A stretch of DNA of 64,000 bases from Mercurialis annua (lineage: Eukaryota; Streptophyta; Magnoliopsida; Malpighiales; Euphorbiaceae), in NCBI RefSeq assembly GCF_937616625.2, contig NC_065571.1, positions 10,480,501 through 10,544,500 on the forward strand, read 5' to 3'. The position numbers and the translations under genes are program-made. The notes under the pieces were generated by a model that did no database searches, was not told the DNA's origin, and saw only the letters and a list, made by a program, of their open reading frames with translations. Positions 1 to 11,918 of this stretch are shown one piece after another (positions within the stretch are counted from its first letter, which is position 1; each line of letters begins with the position of its first letter).

Positions 1-1012
1 TAAACCATAAAGTATAGGTGAACGCCGCTGAAATCTGCTCCGCTCATAAAAAGTCAATAAAAAAAGGCTGAAATGCACCAAAAATGCACCAACTTTCGCG
101 TGTTTTTAGTATTTAACATAATTTTTAAATTTTGGCAAAAAAGTATATGAACTTTCAAAATTTTGCAATTCAAGACACCGACACCGTTTTGGATGTAAAA
201 TTGCACCGTTTTATATTAAAATAACGTCGTTTTGGATGTAAAATAACACTATCTTTTAAAGTAAAACACACGTGGTTTTAATTGCAAAAATGAAAAAGTT
301 CATGTTAAATATGCCAAAAGAACTGATTTGTACTTTTATAAAAACTATAAGGATTTTTTTTTATACTTTCTGCCATATTTTTATAATCTTAGTTTTTAAA
401 ATGAAACGAAACAAATTGTAGTAATGTGATATTTTCAAAAGAGGCGTGACCCTTCCGATCAGAGGTCATATAAGAAAATAAAAGGATGAAATTACTGTAA
501 TGACTTGTGTCTATTTCATACACTTGTTGACAAAATTAAGATTGTGTGGACTTCCATGATTTGGTTTCAATATCAATTCATTCTGTGTTTTCTTTGGATT
601 TTATGCTTTACTACCACTTCACAAAGATGCTTCAATACATCACCTTGTTTTCTTTATAACATGATCTAATAAAAAATTAAAACATTAAAATGTTGTTAAA
701 TTTTTTAAATGTAAACTCCAAATTTCTGAACGCGTGGGTCAAATGAGTCAAACCGAACAAACTCCACTTCCAAGTGTCGTCGTATACGGTTCATTAGTGT
801 CGTTGCTTGTAAGAACAATGTGGCTTCTGTTTGGTTCCCACTACACGCGCTCTATGATAAATTAAAATTGCCACGCTCCCATCACGTGATCGTCAGACAC
901 GTTTGTTATTAAGATTCTCTAATTAGAGTGTCAAAATGGATTGACAGCTCGTAAACATTTTGTGTCGATTCATTCTATTGATATGATTACAGTCAATACA
1001 AACACGACATAT
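1..1012. other. AT-rich intergenic DNA
   Basis: No gene is visible. Around 300-395 there is a diverged right end of the small inverted-repeat element family that is complete at 50414-50801 (shared words: 'ttgtactttt' and 'aaggattttttt' before a 'ctttctgcc/ccttttgtc' end). The rest is unrecognised AT-rich sequence. Confidence 0.5.
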
Positions 1013-1021
1013 TTCATTAAT

Positions 1022-2284
1022 GGGAGAAGGTACAAAAATGACCCTAATGTTTATCTCGTGTCTCGCTTAGCCTCCTAACGTTTTTCGAGTCTCAAAAATG
1101 ACCCTAACGTTATTAAAAGAGGACAATTGAACTATTCCGTTAACTGAAATTTGAAATAACGTTAATTACTTTAACACGGCACTGAAAAACAATATAAAAA
1201 GATACACAAAAATGCCACGTCATTATTAATATTTATTTTATCCTTTGAACTCATTCGTTTTGCCACATCACCATTATCTTCTTCAATGCTTTTAATGTTT
1301 TTACATAAACCTGCACTTTTTCCTTACTTTACCTAAACCAAACAGTACACTCTACATATCCATCGATACACTCAGAATCAAAATTTCTCTCTTTCTATTA
1401 TTGTTATAAACAAAAAAAAAACACCCAGTTGAAATTTGTAGGGTTAATTTGGTTGTTCTTTTTTTAAATTAGATTTGATCAAAAGAAAGCAAATAACAGT
1501 TGCTAAATTATTTCATATCCACCGGAGCTAGCTACCACCTGCATACATATCACCACCACAGCCACCGCATCATCAGCACCAATATTCTGGCTTTATACCT
1601 TATCCGTATGTGCACCCAACACCTTCTCCAATTCCACCTTCACCAAGCCTTCTTCAACATCACAGTACTTTAACAACAGTAATCCTTAGTACCCTTAGCT
1701 GGGTCGTCTTGGCCTAACTCAGCGACGGCTAGAGGAACGATTAAGTATGGTATTCCTCCTAATATGGTAATGTTTGTGGTGGCTCCGGTGGATTCGTTTA
1801 ATTACCACCAGATTAGTGGAATCTAGTTTTGGTAGAACAAAATTCATATAACAACAATAATAGTATAAAGAAAAACAACAGCGTTAATTCGATGTTAGCT
1901 TTTGATGATGATGATGCCATGATGATGAAGGGGAGGAGGAAGAAGAAGAAGGGGATGCTATGGTGAAATTAGAGAAAGAATAGTGAGAAATTTGTTATCT
2001 GTGCTATGCGTTTTAAAAATTAATTTATGTTTTGTTTTTCTAGGTTTTAATTAGGTTAAATCGTAATTGAATGGGTATGTGGCAAGAATAAATGCCACAT
2101 GGATTGCTGGTAAAGGCTAGTTTTTTCCAGATCAGCAAACTTAACTTTGAAACACACTACCGTTAAATGGAGGGTTTATTTGTTCCGTTTTTGTAACGTT
2201 AGGGTCATTTTTGAGATTTGAAAAACATTAAGGGGCTAAATGAGATACATGGTAAACATTAGGGTCATTTTTGTACCTTCTCCC
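1022..2284. mobile_element. MULE with captured coding-like sequence (Pack-MULE candidate)
   Basis: The ends are inverted repeats of about 95 bp (1022-1120 against 2190-2284), both starting GGGAGAAGGTACAAAAATGA. They are flanked by an exact 9-bp duplication TTCATTAAT at 1013-1021 and 2285-2293. Long terminal repeats with a 9-bp target duplication are the hallmark of Mutator-like elements. No transposase is present. The interior (about 1520-1960) is richer in GC than its surroundings and reads as a proline- and histidine-rich peptide over roughly 1530-1680, followed by an Asp run and a Lys/Arg-rich stretch near 1905-1965, broken by stops. This looks like a captured host gene fragment, source unknown. 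Confidence 0.85.
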
Positions 2285-2293
2285 TTCATTAAT

Positions 2294-3550
2294 TGTGTCA
2301 AATTTTTTAATTTTAGCACGACATAAATTTTAAATGAGTGAAACGATACGGCATGATTAATTAACACATTAAAATAAACGGATAATATAATTAACACAAT
2401 TACACGATTAACAACACGACTAACACAATCCATTTGACATTTAAAAATATTTAAACCATAAAAATATAATTTTAACCTCAATTTATCAATTAATACTCTA
2501 AAATATTTAATATAATTTATTTTATTTATAAAATTAATATAATTATATTTAATTAATTTAATAATTTTATTTTTATTTTATAAAATTATAACTATTTTAT
2601 TATGAATTCTATAATTTATAAACGGGTTAGGCGGATCAGATGGGTTCACAAATCAACCTGTGACACCATCTATTTATTTCATGTCATAAATAGGCCGACA
2701 CATTTATGATACGAACCCACTAAATCTCGATCCGGATTTGCCAAATTGACGCGTTTGACGAATCGTGTTATCGTGTCGTGATCCATTTTAATACCCCTAA
2801 AAGTAGAAATATGAAATCCATGCAATCTAAGTGTTTCCGTACTTTTATTCCAATCCATTGTCTTTCACGCTAAAAATAATTCTTAACATATCCATATTAC
2901 ATATTTTTTCTAAGAAGTATTTTTTCATTTAATATTATTATAAATTTGCATACAAATTTCTACAAGTTTATATCTGTATTTATATTTAAACACATACATT
3001 CTTATTTAATGCAGTTTGTTTAGTTCAACTGTTATTTGTAGCCGGTTTCTGATATCTTTCAAGGATCGCGTTGTAGAGGAGGTCGATATACACAATGTAA
3101 AATATTGTCGTCATTTTTCGATCTTTTTCTTCCTTCCCGATTTTCATTATTATGAATTTTGCCCCTGATGGAAAGATGGATGGTCTTTTGAATCTTGTAA
3201 GTGAGATTGTGATCTTGTTTAATTTTATAGATTTTTTTTTTCTAAACATTCATAAGCCTTTTGAGTCATTAGATTTATAGCGCTTTATTCGTCTACTAAA
3301 ATTTGCTCCATTTTCTAGTTATCCACGATCATTGTCAATGTTGGTGCATTGTCAATGTTGGTGATACGTACTTATTATCATGTTGATTGTCTGCGTTTGG
3401 CCCAGGGCAAGATGCATGGATCCCACTAGAGATTGGGTTGCAGGGCCAATTCCATCGGAAATCATCTTGATCAATAGATTTATTAGGTTCTTAGCTAAGC
3501 TTCTTAACTGAAGCTCTAAACTTTTCCCACAGACCGCGCCAAATTGATGG
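2294..3550. other. intergenic; LTR-element-like remnant at its right end
   Basis: No gene is seen. The segment at about 3390-3550 (with a 'cccacagaccgcgcc' word), continuing on the other side of the solo LTR at 5079 onward, looks like the body of an older retroelement into which the solo LTR inserted. The assignment of that older remnant is a guess. Confidence 0.35.
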
Positions 3551-3555
3551 ACTGT

Positions 3556-5073
3556 TGTTGGCAAATAATCGCAAGTGTACGATATTGCGCAAGTAATATA
3601 ACTTGGAAGACCAAGTATCGATCCCACAGAGACAATGGACTTAATCACTAATTTCAAATATTCTTTAATCGGCTAGCAGAAAAATCAATAGAGTTTTGTA
3701 ATTTAATTAAACTAATATAAACTGAAAACAAATAATAAAATAGGGTTTAAAACAGTAAGATTAAAAAGTTCAAGGATTGATAATCCCAATAAATAAGTAA
3801 AATTATGGAATAGGATTTCTTAGTGATTTTATCGCGAATCGAGCTATTCTAAAGCACCGAATCCCGCCCTCTCAAGCCTCAAAGATCCGAATAAAATTAC
3901 AACATAATTAACTAACCAATTATTAACTCGCTCTCACGATATTAAAACTGAATTAAATAATCAAATTATAATTATGAAGCAAACTCAACGACTACCTAAA
4001 TTCCAACCCGCTCTCACGGCGTTTTTCTCTAAGTTCTTAATTATCTATGTCTATTTAATTAACAATCTCTCAATTAGTTAACTAAACACAAACTCATGAA
4101 CTAAGTAGCTAATTTAATTCAAGCAAAAAGATTAATAATTAAGACACGAATTAATATTAATCCATCCAATCCAAATAATTACCAATTTATAAGTTCATAT
4201 CAACCCTCGAACAAGGGTTTTAGTTACACATATTAAAACTGAAACAAAACAAGAAGGATGATGAAGAAGAAAGCATAATTAAACAATAAATACCGGAGTT
4301 GTCAATTTCGGAAAGAATCGTCTTGATTAAACTTGAAATCTTCAACAATCGTCTTGCAGAAACTAATTATAAACTACTTATAAACTGCTGAGAAACAGAA
4401 AACTAAAACGCTAATCTAAGAGAAAATAATTAAAACTAATGTATTCTAAATTATTCTACATCTAAATTGAGTCTAGTACAAGGTCTTTATATAGTAGGAG
4501 AAGTTCCGGAGTCTTCTAATTCGTATTACAAATCAATTTGTAATAGGAATTGAAATTGTAATTTGAGGAGGAATTTCAGTCCAATTCAAAGTCTGCTGCA
4601 CGTGTAATTCTCTTCTTTCCCGTTCGGGAAGCCATAGTTCCGTTTGTGACATGCCCAATTTTCTTCTTTCCCGAACGGGAAACCACAATTCCGTTCGAAA
4701 AAACTGCAGACCGAAAGCTTTGAGATTTGATTTCTTCTTGAGTCCCGAACGGGACAAGGCCTTCTCGTTCGGGACTCATGCTCATTCTGCATGGTTCCCA
4801 TTCGTGAAACCTTTGTTTCGAACGGGAACATCCCCTTTTTTCCTTAATCTCGTTCGTGAAGTTCAATTCCTTCGTCCGCAAGCTACGCTTTTTACTCGTA
4901 CACGCAATCCACCATAAATTTGCCCCAAATAGTCGTTTTTCACCTAATTTCCACTGAAACACTAACAAACACTATTAAACGTAAAAACGCCAAATAATGT
5001 ATAAAAACAATACTACACATGATGAAAACCGAGTAAAATCGACCCTAAATATAGGAGTAAAATACTCCTATCA
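3556..5073 (-). repeat. solo LTR of the family resident in the TPS1 intron
   Basis: It begins TGTTGGCAAATAATCGC and ends ACTCCTATCA (TG...CA), and is flanked by a perfect 5-bp duplication ACTGT (3551-3555 and 5074-5078). Most of its length aligns with the 1615-bp LTRs at 27994, 31101 and 35677, but it is diverged and about 100 bp shorter near the right end. There is no internal region and no partner LTR, so it is a solo LTR left by LTR-LTR recombination. Orientation is taken from the related complete element, whose TATA-like CTATATAAAG lies on the - strand (here near 4490). The 4610-4870 stretch holds many CCCGTTCGGG/CCCGAACGGG palindromes. Confidence 0.92.
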
Positions 5074-5078
5074 ACTGT

Positions 5079-6165
5079 GAGCTCCAATTGACCGATATGA
5101 CTTGCAAAATAAGATAGACGGTTAACCGTATGGTGGTTTGTCCGATTAACTCTCCGATGCTTAAATCAGTTTAGACTTGATGGGAGAAATAATATTATTA
5201 AAAATATGTGTAAAGGCATTATCTCAACTCCTTTTATAACAGTAAGATCTGATCTGATTGAGTTTTATAAGGAAAGAGATTTCTTTAAGGAATAAGTTTT
5301 GGAATAGGAAAGAAATTCCTACTTTCTAGCGAGATCTTATCTTTTTTCCTATGTAGGGAGGAGTCATGAACAATGATATCTTCCTATGTTGGTCTTTATT
5401 CTTGTTTAAGAGTATATCTCTTGATAGATCTAGAAGATCTGATATTTTAGATTCTCTTCTTAATAGTATAAGTGTATTTGTGTTTGAATATGAGTTGAGA
5501 GGATTATAATATAAGTTTTAGAATTAGAAAAAAGTAATTTCGGTAAAAAAGGCGGGACCTGGTAACTTAGGAACAGTATTTAGTACTACACTAGTTTAAT
5601 AGGACTTCAGTCTTTTAAAGTTTGGCCTACTTTTAGAAGGATTCAGTTGTTATCTTAATTGGACGAGATTTATACAAATATACTCTTAGATAGGTGAATC
5701 TCAAGATTCGACCGTGTTGATACGTGTCGCCAGTTTACTTCAGGTTAAGTCTTGAGGTAGGCTTCTTTCGCCGAGCCCTTATAGAACTCGGTTCGTTATT
5801 ATGATCGATATAAACGTGTTTCCATCAATACTAATAAATAGATTCACGAATATACATAATTTAAATTTTAGAGGTTGTAAGAAATAAATCTAAAAAATTC
5901 ATATATAACTAAAACAATTTATGTTTTGTTGTCTTTGTATAGTCATATGTATTAGTTTATTTATATTATTAATTTTAATTTTAATTTTTCAGTTCTATAT
6001 TTAAATAATATCAAATATAAATAACAAAAAATATAAAAAAAAATAACATGCAACAATTTCAAATTAAAATCATGATACATATCTATTAAAATATCACATT
6101 CAACAATTTCAGTTGTAAATTATAATTAATAAAAAAATGTTATAACATAATAAACTAGTAGTGGT
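5079..6165. other. intergenic, old repeat remnant
   Basis: No coding signal. The first few hundred bases continue the older element interrupted by the solo LTR. The remainder is AT-rich and unrecognised. Confidence 0.4.
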
Positions 6166-6172
6166 GAAAAAC

Positions 6173-6982
6173 GAACAAAGAATCAATATACCCCCTGAAC
6201 TTGCACGAAATATCAAAAAAGTCATTCTCGCTGGTTTTGGTAAAACCAATCCGCAACTATGTCAAAGTGCATTAAATCAGCCCCTCTGACACAAAAACAC
6301 CCAAATAAGAGATTGGAATTGCCTAATTTCAAAATTGAAACCCAATTAATTTTAATTTAACACTAACTAAATATAATTAAACATTTAATTAACTCAAATT
6401 AATTAAAAATCTAAAACCGTCACCGGCCACCCTAATCCACCATTGGTCATTCGAATCTGCCACCGGACACCTTACTCCCACCGCCATCCATCCTAATTCC
6501 ACAGTCGGCCATTGTTCTCAGACAAAAACAGACCCATACGAGAACAGACACGATCTGTGCATCCTCAAAGAGGATAAATATATCAATTCTTTTATCCTCA
6601 AAGAAGATGAACCCAGATCGGTTCATCCTCTTTGAGGATGAATAATTGGGTTCATCCTCTTTGAGGATGAATAATTCTCATCCTTAAAAAATGGAGAATT
6701 TGTTTTAAAAAAATTGTTTGGTTTATAAAATTTAAAAGTATAAAATTTACAAATAAAAATTTGAATTTTTTAAATATTAATTTGTAAAATAAAATAAAAT
6801 AAAAGATTATTTTAGTTTTTTTATATTTTTAAATGGAAAGTGTATTTCACTTATGAGCGTAAGAATAAAAAAGAGTTAATTTGATGCATTTTAACATACG
6901 TACGAGTTGATTTATATCAAAATCAACAATAATAATTTTTCAATATTTCATATTAAGTTGAAAGGGTGAATTGAGCTCTTTC
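6173..6982. mobile_element. non-autonomous inverted-repeat element
   Basis: The left end (gaacaaagaatcaatatacccc) and the inverted right end are imperfect inverted repeats and resemble the ends of the element at 18823-19447. The flanks share GAAAAAC (6166-6172 and 6983-6989). The centre has GC-rich CCACCGG-type words and a set of CATCCTC-TTTGAGGATG palindromes at 6555-6672, two of them in tandem 27-29 bp apart. No protein is encoded. Confidence 0.6.
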
Positions 6983-7013
6983 GAAAAACCTCTCATACAA
7001 GTCTTTTTCTTTT

Positions 7014-7408
7014 GGCAAAAATACTTAAAACCCCCCCCCACCTTTGACTTTGTTTTCAATTGCACCACCGCGTAGGAGAATTTTCAATTACACCCTATTT
7101 AGGGTTTTCAGTTTTCGTCTGTACCCCAATTAACTAAAATGACCTCTTTTTATTTAGAAATAAGTTTAAATTAATCCTTCATATACTAATTTATTTGTTT
7201 TTTTTCAAATGAAAAAAATAATGATACAATCGCTCTATTTAGTTGGTTTTAATAATTTATTATTAAATTGATTAAATTATCAATTTTTTTTATTCTCGGG
7301 TACAGATGAAAACTGAAAACCCTAAATAGAGTGCAATTGAGAATTCTCCTAGGTGGTGGTGGAATTGAAAAAAAGTTCAAAGGTGTAGGAGTTTTCAGTA
7401 TTTTTGCC
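7014..7408. mobile_element. MULE-type MITE, 395 bp
   Basis: Terminal inverted repeats starting GGCAAAAATACT(T/G)AAAAC are flanked by an exact 9-bp duplication TTTTCTTTT (7005-7013, 7409-7417). The arms continue inward with matching 'agggttttcagtttt' words. Non-coding. Confidence 0.78.
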
Positions 7409-7658
7409 TTTTCTTTTTTGTTCATTTGATTCAGTTTTTTTTTTCCAGTTTTTAATAATTTTATCTTTATTTTTGAATAAAGTTTCCTTTTTAGCCAATT
7501 TGATATAGATCTAGAAATAAATTTCTATCCTAATATCTTAATTTGGATTAGATCTGATCTAATCGAAATTAAGAGTAGTTTTTTTTTTCATTTTGGAAGA
7601 TGAATTTTTTTTTCCGTTGCAAACGACTTGAATCTCTGCATTTAGAATCGCCATCTAA

Positions 7659-7781
7659 CAACGGATTTCTAACTATGAACCAGAGGTGGTTCGAGTTTTG
7701 GAGTTGATCAATGAGAAAGGTGTTTCTGTGGATGTTGCTCTAACGGTGGCTCAAGCGATGCAGGACCATCGAGATCAATAA
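7659..7781 (+). pseudogene. 40-codon coding-like fragment
   Basis: An uninterrupted 40-codon stretch, with no ATG at its left edge, reads as an amphipathic, protein-like sequence containing VVRVLELINEKG and VDVALTVAQAMQD before a stop. Composition is less AT-biased than its neighbours. I do not recognise the parent gene. It could be an exon relic or chance. Confidence 0.25.
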
Positions 7782-7784
7782 TCA

Positions 7785-8937
7785 CTTAGTATGAAACGTT
7801 CATAGATTAGACTCTTCTAGCACGTTGTGGAAGTTGTGCGAGCATTTTAATAAAATCAAGTCTAATTTTTTAGGGTGACCTGCTTGGTGGTTAGAAAAAT
7901 CCTAGTCGATGACAGTAATTCCTATATTTCCACTCATGTAGTACTTTATTTCATTTTACCATATATAAAATCCATATGTATAGATATCATCATCTACACC
8001 CAGAAAGCCGTATGTTTTGGAAGAAGTTTGTACAGTTTGGGAAGAGGTATTGATTGATTAAAAAGAAGAATATACTTCAACCGATATGCCCTTAAACACG
8101 GCCATACATAACATAAAAGGCACACTTGAAAAGGGTGGACAATTAGCTATGTGGAGAAGTTGTTTATTTGTAATTTTTATTATTATTAATAAAAGAATTA
8201 ACCTTTAAGAAAGAAAAACAAAAAGGTGATCAATGAAAAACTATTTTTTTTTTGGTAAGCCCATACACGAATCCGCAGCTTAGTAGGTCAAAACACCCAT
8301 GAAAATTCAACATTCTCTTTTACAAGTTTTACCTTATAAAATTAATTGGTTAAGGAAAACAAATAAACTTTTCATCAACGGTAGTAATTATTTTTTCTAC
8401 CATTTGTAATTTTAAATATTAGTATTCATTTACAATTAATTTAATTTTAATGTTGTAATTATAAAAAATACAAATAATATTTATATTTTAATACATTGAT
8501 ACGACAATTATACAAAGAGATGTACCATATTATGAAGCGCTCACATTATATTTTTATTCAATTATAAATAGTATTATATAAATATTTTATTTGACAAGTG
8601 TTCACGGAAATAAAAAAATCTATCAGATGTATATTTATATAATTACCATAGTAATATATCTTAATAAAAATATAAATTTATTAACATAATTATTTACTAC
8701 TTTAAAATTTTAATTTAAGTATATTTTAATAATGGCTGAAGATAATATAGATTTTCAAGTATTAAAAAAATTCACTTGAAGTTTAAAAATGTAAATTAAG
8801 TTACATTTCATTGATATTATCTTCAAATTTATAATATATCATTTTGAAGTTTAAATATTATTAAATTTATAGATTTTTAGTTTAATTTTACCTACTTTGT
8901 AAAAAAAATTCTTTCTAATTTAATTATAAATTGAAAA
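7785..8937. other. AT-rich intergenic DNA
   Basis: Only very short chance reading frames occur here. No gene, RNA or well-bounded element could be supported. Confidence 0.4.
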
Positions 8938-9351
8938 ACAAATTACTCAAAAAACCCCTAGTTAATCATAATTAACAGTTTAATACTATTTATTTTAAAA
9001 TTCTACTTAATGATTCATACTTTTGATTTTATTAACTATTAGATTCGTCCGTTAATTCTGACATTTACTTTTAAACCATTTGATATTCTATTTCCAATTT
9101 TGTTAACGATTTAGTCCTTCATTTTAATTTTTTTTAATGAATAAACTTTACTTTCAAACAATTTAGTATCTCACTTTTAAACGATTTGTTATCTCACTTT
9201 TAATTATGTTAACGATTTACTATCTCAAATTAACAGAAGGACTTAATAATTAACATATTTTTTTGATCTTAGGAATTAATAAAATTAAAAGTAAAAAACC
9301 ACAAGTGTTTTTTTTAAATAAGAGATATCAAGCTGTTAATTATTATATATA
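8938..9351. mobile_element. degenerate copy of the 47600-47994 MITE family
   Basis: The left end (caaattactc ... cataattaacagttt) and an inverted partner near 9330-9350 resemble the terminal repeats of the intact copy at 47600-47994. Internal phrases also match (attaactat.aga / cacttttaa). It is eroded and abuts the next element, so no clean target duplication is visible. Confidence 0.5.
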
Positions 9352-9605
9352 GGAAGAAGGTACAAAAATGATCCTAATGTTTACTCTAAATCTCACTTGG
9401 CCCCTTTATGTTTTTTGAATCTCAGTTAGGACCCTCATGTTGCCACCGAAGTAGGAAAATGACCCTATGTCTTAAAAATTGAAATTTAGACTCTTTTGTT
9501 AGAAAGGGTTAAATTTTAAATGAGGGTCATCTTTGCACATTTTAATTCATTGAGGTCATTTTTGCACCTCAGTGGAAACATTACGGTCATTTATGTACCT
9601 TTCGG
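9352..9605. mobile_element. short MITE related to the ends of the 1022-2284 MULE
   Basis: It opens with GGAAGAAGGTACAAAAATGA and closes with an inverted version (cattacggtcatttatgtacc). A second inner pair (gccaccgaagtaggaaaatg / tttttgcacctcagtgg) is also present. The ends match the MULE at 1022-2284 and the element at 10193-10458. Boundaries are approximate. Confidence 0.55.
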
Positions 9606-9727
9606 CTGATTTATATCAAAAAATTAATCTTTTGAACATTTATTACAAATTTTCACGTTAATATTTTACCAATCAATATTTTTTTTAAATTCTCGACCTT
9701 TATTGTTTTTACTTCATTTAGTATCCA

Positions 9728-10070
9728 TGAAATTAGAGATGAGCAAACATTAAACCAAACCTAACCGAGATTAAAGTGAATTGATTAGTGGTTAATATGG
9801 TTCGATTGGACTTATGAAAATTTTAGTTTTAGGTTGTGATTTGGTTTCACAGTTCGGTTTACCTAACCAAAAACAAACTTCCACACACACACACACATCA
9901 AAACGATATATATGAGTTTTCGTTTTTTTTTTGGATTAGGTTCAGTGAACTTAGCCATAAAACCAAAACTGAAATTCTAAACACAACCAATTCATATTAA
10001 CCACTAATCAATCCACTTTCAATCTCAATAAAATTTGGTTCGGTATTTGCTCACTTTTAATTTCGTGAAT
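9728..10070. mobile_element. foldback element with ~75-bp arms
   Basis: The arm at about 9728-9800 (aaattagagatgagcaaac ... gattagtggttaatatgg) is inverted at 9990-10070. A (CA)n run lies in the middle near 9884. Arm length and lack of coding sequence fit a MITE, possibly hAT-like, but I could not define a clean target duplication. Confidence 0.6.
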
Positions 10071-10192
10071 ATAAATAGAATAAAAATAATAAAGGTCAAA
10101 AATTTAAAGAAAGTTATTTGATTGGTGAATATTTAAATGGAAAAATTTATAATAAAGGTTTGAAATTTATTATTTTGATATAAATAATCAAA

Positions 10193-10456
10193 AAATACAT
10201 AAATGACCCAAATGTTGCCACTGAGGTGCTAAAATGATCCTAATAATTTAAAAGGTGCGAAATGACCCTCAGGCGTCAGTTTAACGGTGAAATTTAACCC
10301 CGTCTAACAGAGGGGTCTAATATTCAATTTTCAAGATATTAAGGTCATTTTCGCACTTCGTTGGCAACATAAGAGTTCTAATTGAGATCCGAAAAACATA
10401 AAAAGATCAAGTAAAATTTTAGATAAACAATAGGGTCACTTTTGTACCTTATTCCT

Positions 10457-10458
<2 letters not shown>
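10193..10458. mobile_element. short MITE, same group as 9352-9605
   Basis: The left end (cataaatgacccaaatgttgcc) and inverted right end (agggtcacttttgtacc) match the other 'aaaatgaccc' elements in this window. It ends directly against the TA microsatellite. Non-coding. Confidence 0.5.

Positions 10459-10510
<52 letters not shown>
10457..10510. repeat. (TA)n microsatellite
   Basis: About 54 bp of alternating TA with a single C interruption. Confidence 0.95.
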
Positions 10511-10513
<3 letters not shown>

Positions 10514-10532
10514 ATTTTATAATAATTTACTC

Positions 10533-10709
10533 GTCTGGGAGCTTTGGCCTGGTTGGCAAAGCTCCTAAGACATCCTTCCGAGATCCTGGGTTCGACCCAG
10601 ATCTCAAGAGCCAGTGGGTTGATTTAAAAAAGAAATGTATATAACCACAACTAACTCCCGCTAATCCCCGCTAACAAGTAAAGTAGGTCTATCTTTGGCA
10701 AAAAAAATA
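10533..10709 (+). mobile_element. tRNA-derived SINE, 177 bp
   Basis: The left part has an RNA polymerase III box A-like TGGCCTGGTTGG and a box B GGTTCGACCC about 40 bp later. The tail is A-rich. It is flanked by a perfect 14-bp duplication ATAATAATTTACTC (10519-10532 and 10710-10723). Short length, pol III boxes, A-rich 3' end and long target duplication together define a SINE. It sits about 200 bp upstream of the GRAS gene TATA box. Confidence 0.9.
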
Positions 10710-10911
10710 ATAATAATTTACTCTAAATTAAAATTTAGATAATTATAAAAATTTCAGATATTATCACTATTCACTAATAAAAGCGGTCGGCGCGTTTCTC
10801 CGTTAACGCTGTCCAATAACGACTCATGCTTTCTCAGAAACCTCATCATACATCCATACTCGTTTCCGTTAACATTCCGTTTCGTATTTAATAATATTAA
10901 TATCTCTCTCC

Positions 10912-10920
10912 ATATATAAA
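10912..10920 (+). promoter_or_regulatory. TATA box of the GRAS gene
   Basis: ATATATAAA lies about 140 bp upstream of the splice donor of the 5' UTR intron, preceded by a CT-rich stretch. Transcription would start near 10945-10955. Confidence 0.6.
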
Positions 10921-11058
10921 CTCAGGCCTTGGCTCCTTCTTCCTTCCAAGCTCTGTAATCATTTCTCCTCTCAATTGAAAACTTTTACCTTAATTAACCC
11001 GAAAAGACTTCAACTTTTGTATTTGTCTTACTACCCAAGAAATTCTGTCTCTTTTCAG

Positions 11059-11816
11059 GTAATTCTTAACACTTAAGTTTCATTTCTTGATTGTTTGGCT
11101 TTTTGGGTACTTGAAAGTGTTTGTTTTTATTGAATATTGTTGAATTATTGTATGCTTAAATGTATGATGAGTTGTTGAAATAGTATTTACTGACAACCAT
11201 GGATAGGTTTTGGTTGCTTAATGATTATTCCCGTTTATTAAATTTTCAATTTGAAGAAATGTTTAGTTTATGGGTTTTATGTTGATTGATTTTAGGATTA
11301 TTTGATTTGCTTAAGATTTGATGATCATGGCTTTACTTAAAGATGTCTCTTACCTTAAGTACTAAGGTAGCACGGAAACGGACACGGGAAACAGGATACT
11401 TGGATACGGACAAAGAAAAACGGCTTAAATTTAAAGTTACCTATAGTAAAATTGAAGTTTATGTCCGAAACATCAAGTGTCCGATATGTTTCCGAAACGG
11501 AAAACATTTGATTTGCTTGATGATCATGGCTTTACTTAAACATGTCTCTTCCCTTAAGTACTAGGTAGCACGGACACGGGCTCGGGGAAACATGATACTT
11601 GGATACAAACACAGGGAAACGGTTTAAATTTAAGGTTTTCCAAATTAAAATTGAAGTTTCGTGTCTGAAACGCTAAGTGTCGGATATGTTTAAGGAACGG
11701 AAAACATTGATCGAGTGAAAGTATCTGTTCTACCTAGCTTAAGTATACTTCATGTCAGTGTATTTGCTTCTTGTCCCAAAAGTTGAATTTAAATTAATTA
11801 AGATTTTTATTTGCAG
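11059..11816 (+). other. 5' UTR intron of the GRAS gene
   Basis: The donor CTTTTCAG/GTAATT at 11058/11059 and acceptor TTTTATTTGCAG/GCT at 11816/11817 bound a 758-bp intron between a short leader exon (about 10950-11058) and the coding exon. A leader intron followed by a single coding exon is usual for the PAT1 group of GRAS genes. Confidence 0.7.
11321..11712 (+). repeat. ~199-bp tandem duplication inside the GRAS leader intron
   Basis: Copy 1 (11321-11519) and copy 2 (11520-~11712) both start ATGATCATGGCTTTACTTAAA and end ...GGAAAACATT. They share an unusual run of CACGG-ACACGG words. Several substitutions separate them. Confidence 0.9.
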
Positions 11817-11918
11817 GCTACTATTGGTTTGATAAACTACACACAATCTTATAATTTTGCCCTGAAGATTAAAAACTCTGCTGGTAATTTACAACATAGG
11901 GGAACAGCTGATTGTAGC

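Noticed and set aside
4533..4968. Overlapping frames on both strands in the solo LTR
   Set aside because: Same palindrome-rich LTR sequence; coding on opposite strands at once is a by-product.
10533..10610. A functional tRNA gene
   Set aside because: Pol III boxes are present but no cloverleaf or anticodon stem could be drawn, and the A-rich tail with 14-bp duplication fits a SINE.
11811..11918. Upstream extension of the GRAS frame from a TTG at 11811
   Set aside because: It crosses the splice acceptor at 11816 and has no ATG before 11919.
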